Under the pieces are notes generated by a model. That model made no database searches and was not told the DNA's origin. It saw only the letters and a list, made by a program, of their open reading frames with translations. Made by a program: the position numbers and the translations under genes. Shown in pieces: positions 56,830-64,000 of a stretch of 64,000 bases of DNA. Position 1 is the first letter of the stretch; every line of letters begins with the position of its first letter. The DNA lies in contig CAMGYJ010000004.1 in NCBI GenBank assembly GCA_946122785.1, positions 22,019,684 through 22,083,683 on the forward strand. Reading direction: 5' to 3'. The DNA is from Linum tenue. Taxonomy: Eukaryota > Streptophyta > Magnoliopsida > Malpighiales > Linaceae.

Positions 56830-57921
56830 GTGTGTGCATGGAGGTGTATGATCCGGAGCAATCCGACGCCTTTAACACCACTAGACGAGAACATCAACTG
56901 GACTCTCCGGCTTTTGGCTCGTGAGAGGGAGTTAGCGGAAGCAAGAAGGAGAATGGAAGAGAGGGGACAACAAGTTGGTCCCGGAATTGAAGGAATTGAA
57001 GGAGATGTTGAAGTTGAGATGGCGGGGAATCTAGATCGAGGTGCTAATCCGCTTCAACACCAAAATGAGGAAGTGGGAGCCGAGGAAGAACCAAGGACTA
57101 TGGGCTATTACATGGATCTACGGGCGGCAAATATGCAATCTCGCATCCTACATCCACTTGTGGCCGCCAACAACTTTGAAATCAATCCTGCTCTCGTGAC
57201 GATGATTCAAAACAATGCCTTATTCCACGGGCTTGCCAATGAATCACCGCGAGAGCATGTTCAAAGGTTTCTTGAGCTTGCAGGAAGCCTGAAGATAAAT
57301 GGCCTCCCCGAGGAGGCATTGCAACTAAGGCTATTCCCCTATTCTCTTACGGGGAAGGCGCTCCGATGGCTCAACAACCGTCTGGCTCAATCCATCACCT
57401 CTTGGGACGATTTACTCAAAATGTTCATGACCCGATATTGTCCTCCTTCCAAGACGGCTGAGTGGAGGAAGAAGATCACTCACTTTGAGCAAGAGGAAGA
57501 TGAGACGTTGAGGGATGCATGGGAAAGATTCTCCGACTCCTTCCTCCAAGATGATAAGATTCTCATCAACTCTCTTTACCAAGGGAAGTTGATGAACATG
57601 ACTCCACCTCAAGTGACCGAGATACTCGAAGATATGGCTCTCAAAGGATATGATTGGGGCTTGACAAGAAGTGGTAACAGAAGCACCGAAAGGGGAGTGC
57701 GAAGTGTGGGAGAAAGTGTTCCACTTGAAGGAAAGCTTGACAAGTTGATCGAGGTGATCCTTGAGGACAAGAAGCAAGGTAAGAGAGCGCTGATGTCTTG
57801 TGATTGGTGTTCAAGTACTGATCATGAAATTGCGGATTGCCAAGCGATGAAGGAGATAAGTGAGTTTCATTGCCAATGCTAGAGGGAACTTCGGGAGAAA
57901 AGAGAGGAGTGGCAAGGAAGG
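56830..57921 (+). pseudogene. gag of the right-hand element, split by an insertion
   Basis: Start ATG at 56830. A 350-codon frame contains LARERELAEARR, the capsid landmarks NNALFHGLANESPREHVQRF, QLRLFPYSLTGKALRWL, MTRYCPPSKTAEWRKKI and ETLRDAWERFSDSF, and a zinc knuckle CDWCSSTDHEIADC. The frame closes near 57882, then sequence in a neighbouring frame (NARGNFGRK-like) runs to 57921 where the insertion begins. Sequence resumes at 63667 with the linker before protease. The ancestral element was Athila/Tat-like, with the same gag type as 14955-15626. Confidence 0.85.
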
Positions 57922-59153
57922 TGATAGACCGTCATTTACACATGTTTTTACCCCCGTTCTTACACCGTTTGAGGTGTTGATTCTCGTGTTTTAGGCCGAT
58001 TTCACGCTAGGTTGTGCTTGTTTGTGATATTTCAGGTCCTAGTACGTGAATGAAGGCTTAGGAGCGAGTCTGGGGTCGATTGGACGAAGAACGGACGAAT
58101 GGCGAGGTTTTTGGGGAGCTGCACTGGCAAACCAGGGAGACGCACGACCGTGCACGTGAGCAATATGGTCGTGCGCTTTATGCCGAGGCCATGCACGGGC
58201 ACCCTGGCCGTGCGAGTCGGGAATTCCTGGTTTTAGAGCCTATTCCGAGCCAAAAGTGAGAGAATCGTGTTTGGAGAGCAAAAACAGAGCCCTAGAGAGA
58301 GAAAGTGCGAAGAACACACCCTAGAAGCTGTCTTAGAGCTGGATTTCATCGAATCGAGCTTGGAGGTCGTCATAGGAGTGGAAACCATCGTCCCAGAGCA
58401 GATTATCCTCATCGTTATGAGTATGACTAATCCGATTCTTGTTTTCTCTTCTCTCTCTATGGAGTAGAACCCTTCTCTCACTTGGGTATGAAGAACCCTA
58501 GTTCCTTGTGTTAGGGATTTGATTGTAATGACTTGGGATGATATTACTGTTTGATTTTAATCGAATGACGCATGTTTAATGAATTGATTTGAGTCTGATC
58601 AGCTTGTCTCAATTTCTGCTTCAACCTGAGATAGATAGAATCTGATTAGGTTGTTAGAGCCTCTTCATTCGATAGTAGGAGATTGGCTATACGAGAGTTA
58701 GCCAGTTTACTGCTTTGTACTGGTGTTCTTGACGCCAGTAGTGGAGTTCTGTGTTCATAGCCTCAGCTTTCTATCCCGGTGAAGACTAGTCGTCTGCCGG
58801 GTAGTTAGACTGAGAGGGCTTGGTCAGCTTAAGAGATTCCAAGCTACTGTCGGATCTTCCGCAGTCTAATCAACAGTAAATCAACCCAGGGAATTGCAAT
58901 TGAACCTAACTAAGGGGCTAGGGGGACTCAATCCCGAGTGACTCTTGCCTGCTTTAGAAAACCGAACAATTTACTGCTTTCTTGTTGCTTTTACTTTTCA
59001 CAACAATCACTCGAACTAGTTTGCTAGATAATAGAGAATCACGGAGTAAGCAGTAGATCTAGACCCCGGGTTGATAATTAAACTTGCCTGTTACTGCATT
59101 CCCGGACTGCGATTCCACTTGGTCGCAGTTTGGTGTTGTGTTTTGGTGTGTCA
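57922..59153 (+). repeat. 5' LTR
   Basis: 1232 bp, TGATAGACC to TTTTGGTGTGTCA. Dyads with TGCACGGGCA and GCACGACCGTGCA lie at about 58125-58225. It lacks 116 bp present in the partner LTR. Confidence 0.93.
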
Positions 59154-59159
59154 AGTTTT

Positions 59160-59177
59160 TGGCGCCGTTGCCGGGGA
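59160..59177 (+). other. Primer-binding site, tRNA-Asp type
   Basis: TGGCGCCGTTGCCGGGGA is a perfect match to the complement of the plant tRNA-Asp 3' end. It lies six bases after the LTR. Confidence 0.95.
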
Positions 59178-59302
59178 ACCTCTAGGTTATTGGGGAAACG
59201 TGAGAATTTGTTACTCTAGCTTTTTATTTATTGCACTTTCTTTTCTTTTCAAACCTTGCTTTTCACTTGGGTGTTATGTTTTTGTTGGTGCAGCTCTGAA
59301 AC

Positions 59303-60523
59303 ATGGATCCTCATGGCTTGTACAACCATTGGGGGTATCAACCACCATCCGTGTGGTATTACCCCGAGACCTCCTGGAGCAATCAAGGAGGAGAAGACTA
59401 TGGAGTCGGATGTCAGTACCAACCCCCCTACTATGGAGAACAACCAAACCCTTGGGAACCTCAAGAACAATACCCTTTTCAAGAAGAGTTCCTGCCACAA
59501 CCAGAGGGGTCATCTGAGTTGGAGTTAGCCATGGAGACCTTCGCGGGCCACTCTGCAGAGCCATGCTACACTTCACTGGAAGATCCAAACAAACAATTAA
59601 GACTTCTCGTGGAGCAGTTTGCTCGAGACGCTCAGAGAGCATGCTCCAAGATGGATCTTCAAATCCAAGCCCTTGCCTCTTCCGATCCCTCATTTCTCCA
59701 TGAGATGGAGCAGACTGTTCAGTGCTCAGCGAAGCAAACAGAGTGGGTGAAGCAAGTTTGCTCACATCCTGCTCAAGATCACCTTTCTGCTACTATGCCA
59801 GAAGAGGTGGAGTATGACAAGGGCAACGGGGGCGTCGAGGAGCCTATAGAATTTATCACAGAGAACTCCCATGATGATCATGATCAGGAAAGTCCTCTGG
59901 TGGCAGATCACACCGTTCCTCATTTATGCTGTAGCATGCTGGGCTTGTGCGAGGAGAGGCAAGATGATCCCATTGAAGAAATTGCTTGGCGACTTGCTCT
60001 CCAATCTGTTCTGGAAGAAGAAGAGCGAGCAAGGATGAGGAAGGAAGTTGTGGAGGATGAGGAAGGAAGTAACGAAGAGGTAGTTCTTGATCTTTTCCAA
60101 GGGGAGAGACCACATTTTGAAGAAGGAAGGGGGGTTGTGGAGGCAATTGGCGTCCAGGTTGAGGATGAAGTTGAGGTGGAAGAGGCTTGCACCGGGCCTA
60201 TGTTACATTTGATCTCTCCACCAAACTTCGAGGAGCTGCTTGGCAAGGACCCGTTTGCAGTGTCTCTTTGCCCAACTAAGACCACATCAACATCAATCCC
60301 TCTTGGTGGATACGATGGTGGTCAATTGAATATATCTTATCTGGTTTGGGGCAATGAGACAAGAGCAGATGCGAAGGAGAGGTCTCGTGAGTGGAGACTT
60401 CATCTTCCTCAAGGTCACGAGCCGTCTTCATCACCTATCACTTCACTTGCTTGTGACTTGAGACTCCACATTATCGACGAGAACCTCAACTTCAAGGAGG
60501 TTTTGGGGTGGACCGAAACTTAG
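59303..60523 (+). CDS. 406-residue retroelement protein of unknown function
   Basis: The only ORF in the element. I do not recognise it. Residues 1-75 are rich in Tyr, Pro, Trp, Gln and Glu (MDPHGLYNHWGYQPPSVWYY) and likely disordered. 85-135 is helical (LRLLVEQFARDAQRACSKMD). Residues 220-265 include the acidic helix IAWRLALQSVLEEEERARM. The C-terminal block of about 100 residues (PNFEELLGKDPFAVSLC, IPLGGYDGGQ, YLVWGNETR, WRLHLPQGHE, DLRLHIIDENLNFKEVLG) is most conserved with the broken copy at 477-1640. No zinc knuckle, capsid domain, catalytic motif, signal peptide or membrane segment is visible. It starts about 125 bases after the PBS, the usual gag position. It could be a derived gag, a packaging or transposition helper, or a captured host gene. 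Confidence 0.7.
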   Translation: MDPHGLYNHWGYQPPSVWYYPETSWSNQGGEDYGVGCQYQPPYYGEQPNPWEPQEQYPFQEEFLPQPEGSSELELAMETFAGHSAEPCYTSLEDPNKQLRLLVEQFARDAQRACSKMDLQIQALASSDPSFLHEMEQTVQCSAKQTEWVKQVCSHPAQDHLSATMPEEVEYDKGNGGVEEPIEFITENSHDDHDQESPLVADHTVPHLCCSMLGLCEERQDDPIEEIAWRLALQSVLEEEERARMRKEVVEDEEGSNEEVVLDLFQGERPHFEEGRGVVEAIGVQVEDEVEVEEACTGPMLHLISPPNFEELLGKDPFAVSLCPTKTTSTSIPLGGYDGGQLNISYLVWGNETRADAKERSREWRLHLPQGHEPSSSPITSLACDLRLHIIDENLNFKEVLGWTET

Positions 60524-62313
60524 GAGCCACCGTCTAGCTAAGACGTAAAAGAAGCGCTTGTGGGGAGGCAACCCCACTAAGGTTTGTTTTTCTTTCGTTT
60601 ATTTTTGTCGGTTTGTCCACTTGGAACTATGGTTTCTATCACCCAGTGTGTTTTGCTGATGCTAGCCCGCTGACTGGTCCACTTCCAGTCCCCCAGCAGT
60701 GTTCTTACCCGGTAACATCGTTCCCCTTATCTTCCCCTTTACTCCATTGAGGGCAATGTCGTGCTTAAGTGTGGGGGGGTGCTTTGTATCGGTTGGAATA
60801 TTTATGATGGTGCTTGGAGCCTAGTCCGCTGTCCGAATCTTACGATTTGAGGGCTCAAAGTACTGCTGTTTGATCATGTTGGCACTGTGTTTTGATGGAT
60901 GAATTGATTGGTTTTCGGATTAATGCATGACAACTTGTTTGCGACTAGGACAACCTATGATGAGAACTGAGATGTGCAGTAGAACGATGTAGGGGTTCAG
61001 TTTTTCAACTGTTTGCTTGCCAACTGTGACTTGATCTGACTTGATCTGATTACTTGTCCTTGACAGTCGTTTATGCATCTAGTTCAGGGTATCAGAATGT
61101 GAGATAGAGCATATAGGTAGCCATGTGAGATTTGAGCCTGCTCGTTTCTTTCTTGTGCGATAGATCCCTCTTCCATGATGTGTAGCATTCACGTTGTCAC
61201 TAGCTGAGATGATGGGGGCATAGGATTAGCCCACGCCCAAAACTGACTGTCCTGATGTGTCATATCCCCTAGTCAGCCCCTTTGAGCCGTGTGTTATCCT
61301 TTCTTTTGGTCTATAATGGAAAAAATCACACTTGTTGCATCTTTTAGAAGGTTCCGCAGAGTGGTTTTTACATATTCTCTGCTGTTTCTGCTAAAGTCTA
61401 TGTGAGTGTTGGAGGTAGTGCTTAAAAGTTGGGCAGGTGTTTGAAATTTATGCAGAAGTGGTGGCTCTCTTAGGAAATGGAAAGAAAAATGGAAGTGAAA
61501 CAACGAAAAAAAATTGAAAGCAAAAGAGAGCCACTACCAAAAATCTGAATAATGCCCAGTAAGTAGTGTTTCTTAGCAGTCTGGCTTGGAAATGCTGATG
61601 TTTATGCCTCCTTCGCTCTTTGTGCTCTTAAGATATTGAGTAATGCAGAATAGCAGAAAGAAAATACCGGTTTGTTTGACAGTGATTGTGTGTTTGGAGA
61701 ATGTGGAACCTTTTGCTATGAATACTTCCACCACCTAAAAGGCCTTTTCCCCATGTCCGAGACCCTAGCCAGTCATTTGAACCTGTGTCTAAGACCTCCT
61801 AATTAGTTAGTGGTGACACCCCATATGTGAACTCTAGCATTTAGAGGCTGCCATCATGGTGAAGAGATGATAGGGATTGAGAGAAATAGCATGCGCATCT
61901 TTCGCATCAAATTGTCCTGACCCCACTGGTCGAGAGTGAGTGGTTCATTTTCATTTTCTATATGCTCTTGTACCCCGGTGAGGACCTAGATTGCTCGGTC
62001 TCTACTCTGATGTCTTGAGTTGGATGCATGAGTTGACTGTTTTGAGTAAGTGGTTGAATCAAGTCTAGGTTGGCCAATGAACAGAAGGGAGACTCTTCCT
62101 TTACTCGATTTGCTGCACTCGAATGTCCTTTGTGGTGGTTGTCCAGGTTGTTATTGAGGTTGTGCATGTATTGATGTTTGAAAACCAGTGCGATTCACGT
62201 GTTCTGTGCCTTTATGACTTGTCCCCAATGTTGGTTGATTGAAATATGTAAGCTTACCTAGTGTCTGACTTGGTTTGCTTGGGGACAAGCAAACGGTTAA
62301 GTGTGGGGGAGTT
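60524..62313 (+). other. Non-coding tail with two purine tracts
   Basis: Starts with AAGAAGCGCTTGTGGGGAGG (60548-60567). An internal tract TTAAGTGTGGGGGGGTGC lies at 60764-60781, and the terminal one TTAAGTGTGGGGGAG at 62297-62311. Blocks are shared in order with 1-476 and 5946-7763. No credible ORF. Confidence 0.75.
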
Positions 62314-63661
62314 TGATAGACCGTCATTTACACATGTTTTTACCCCCGTTCTTACACCGTTTGAGGTGTTGATTCTCGTGTTTTAGGCCGATTTCACGCT
62401 AGGTTGTGCTTGTTTGTGATATTTCAGGTCCTAGTACGTGAATGAAGGCTTAGGAGCGAGTCTGGGGTCGATTGGACGAAGAACGGACGAATGGCGAGGT
62501 TTTTGGGGAGCTGCACGGGCAAACCAGGGAGACGCACGGCCATGCACGTGAGCAATATGGCCGTGCGCTTTATGCCGAGGCCATGCACGGGCAGACCCTG
62601 AAGATTGCACGGCCGTGCACCCTGGCCGTGCGAGAAGCCTGAGGTCGAACTAATTGATACGCCGCGTTTTGGAGTGCACGGCCAAGTGGGTGATCTGCAC
62701 GGCCGTGCACCCTGGCCGTGCGAGTCGGGAATTCCTGGTTTTAGAGCCTATTCCGAGCCATAAGTGAGAGAATCGTGTTTGGAGAGCAAAAACAGAGCCC
62801 TAGAGAGAGAAAGTGCGAAGAACACACCCTAGAAGCTGTCTTAGAGCTGGATTTCATCGAATCGAGCTTGGAGGTCGTCATAGGAGTGGAAACCATCATC
62901 CCGGAGCAGATTATCCTCATCGTTATGAGTATGACTAATCCGATTCTTCTTTTCTCTTCTATCTCTATGGAGTAGAATCCTTCTCTCACTTGGGTATGAA
63001 GAACCCTAGTTCCTTGTGTTAGGGATTTGATTGTAATGACTTGGGATGATATTACTGTTTGATTTTAATCGAATGACGCATGTTTAATGAATTGATATGA
63101 GTCTGATCAGCTTGTCTCAATTTCTGCTTCAACCTGAGATAGATAGAATCTGATTAGGTTGTTAGAGCCTCTTCATTCGATAGTAGGAGATTGGCTATAC
63201 GAGAGTTAGCCAGTTTACTGCTTTGTACTGGTGTTCTTGACGCCAGTAGTGGAGTTCTGTGTTCATAGCCTCAGCTTTCTATCCCGGTGAAGACTAGTCG
63301 TCTGCCGGGTAGTTAGACTGAGAGGGCTTGGTCAGCTTAAGAGATTCCAAGCTACTGTCGGATCTTCCGCAGTCTAATCAACAGTAAATCAACCCAGGGA
63401 ATTGCAATTGAACCTAACTAAGGGGCTAGGGGGACTCAATCCCGAGTGACTCTTGCCTGCTTTAGAAAACCGAACAATTTACTGCTTTCTTGTTGCTTTT
63501 ACTTTTCACAACAATCACTCGAACTAGTTTGCTAGATAATAGAGAATCACGGAGTAAGCAGTAGATCTAGACCCCGGGTTGATAATTAAACTTGCCTGTT
63601 ACTGCATTCCCGGACTGCGATTCCACTTGGTCGCAGTTTGGTGTTGTGTTTTGGCGTGTCA
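62314..63661 (+). repeat. 3' LTR
   Basis: 1348 bp, TGATAGACC to TTTTGGCGTGTCA. Dyad region about 62515-62735 holds repeated GCACGGCCGTGCACC. It is 116 bp longer than the 5' LTR. Confidence 0.93.
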
Positions 63662-63666
63662 GAAGG

Positions 63667-64000
63667 CATCGCCAATGCCACCACCTATGGCTGAGTACGC
63701 GCCACCCCTACCTTTTCCCATGAGGGTTCACAAGGAAAGATTGGAAGCGGAATGTGGACGTTTCATGGAGATGCTCCGAAAGCTCCACCTCAACATTCTC
63801 TTCCTTGAAGCAATGGCCCACATGCCAAGGTATTCAAAATACCTCAAGGGACTTCTCTCCAAGAAGCCGAAGTTCGAAGACCTCGTCGATGTCAACCTAG
63901 GGGAGGAGTGCTTAGCCTTCATACTCAACAGGTTGCCCAAGAAGCAACCTGATCCAGGTAGTTCACCATACCTCTTTGCATCGGTACTCATCACATAGAA
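63667..64000 (+). pseudogene. gag-protease linker of the right-hand element, resumed
   Basis: Continuation after the insertion: PPLPFPMRVHKERLEAE, NILFLEAMAHMPRYSKYLKG and GEECLAFILNRLPKKQPDPGS, the equivalent of the linker at 13700-13872. Near 63962 one base is missing relative to the expected GSFTIP codon string, so the frame closes before the protease. The element continues past the window. Confidence 0.8.

Larger units (their letters stand above)
57922..63661 (+). mobile_element. Complete non-autonomous LTR retrotransposon, 5740 bp
   Basis: 5' LTR 57922-59153, tRNA-Asp PBS 59160-59177, a single 406-residue ORF 59303-60523, non-coding tail 60524-62313 with two purine tracts, 3' LTR 62314-63661. 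Flanked by the 5-bp duplication GAAGG (57917-57921 and 63662-63666). It has no gag capsid, protease, RT or integrase landmark. LTR, PBS, tail and tail-start motif are shared with the autonomous-type element at 4533-17056. The two LTRs differ at about a dozen bases outside a 116-bp gap, so the insertion is young. Confidence 0.92.

Noticed and set aside
59303..60523. The 406-residue ORF as an ordinary gag
   Set aside because: No capsid landmarks or zinc knuckle are visible, though a highly derived gag cannot be excluded without a profile search.
1..64000. tRNA or rRNA genes
   Set aside because: The only tRNA-like stretches are 17-18-base PBS complements. I found no cloverleaf or rRNA sequence by eye.

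Overview
This is a flowering-plant nuclear window, most likely a eudicot. Evidence: genes with many short GT-AG introns, plant tRNA-Asp and tRNA-iMet primer-binding sites, Athila-like, chromovirus and Ty1/copia retrotransposons, MULE and hAT elements, and a plant-type fatty acid amide hydrolase. Nothing here is bacterial or viral. I cannot name the species.

Layout. 1-3185 (-): part of a non-autonomous LTR retrotransposon. 3186-4310 (+): truncated, internally deleted Athila-type element. 4533-17056 (-): 12.5-kb autonomous-type Athila/Tat-lineage Ty3/gypsy element (gag, protease, RT, RNase H, integrase, extra 3' ORF), with many small lesions. 17057-19475 (-): end of a chromovirus (chromodomain plus LTR). 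19476-22850 (+): decayed MULE transposase gene with a striking palindrome array in front of its TATA box; 23040-25600 (-): a convergent decayed plant-mobile-domain (MAIN-like) gene. 26071-28550 (+): 3' end and LTR of a gypsy element. 28551-31477 (+): 3' half of a copia element. 31478-38308 (-): two nested iMet-primed gypsy elements, the inner carrying a MULE-type element that itself carries a hAT MITE. 38309-40165 (+): 5' half of another copia. 40166-43570: retroelement scraps and a LINE fragment.

Two host genes lie in an island at about 44.2-53.9 kb. FAAH (+, 20 coding exons, 607 codons, catalytic K205/S281/S305 all present) and a phosphoglycerate-mutase-like gene (-, 9 coding exons, 274 codons) are convergent, with stop codons 455 bp apart. 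Both read as intact.

55271-64000 (+): an Athila-type element (LTR, PBS, gag) is interrupted inside gag by a complete 5740-bp non-autonomous LTR retrotransposon (57922-63661) flanked by the 5-bp duplication GAAGG. This insert has no gag-pol; it encodes one 406-residue protein I do not recognise. A second copy (1-3185) and a third trace (40166) preserve the same protein. The insert shares its tRNA-Asp PBS, 3' tail and LTR layout with the autonomous-type element at 4533-17056, so the two look like partner and parasite. Their LTRs carry dyad arrays with the same ACGGGC/ACGRCCGT cores but family-specific flanks. These arrays and the 406-residue ORF are the best candidates for undescribed biology here.
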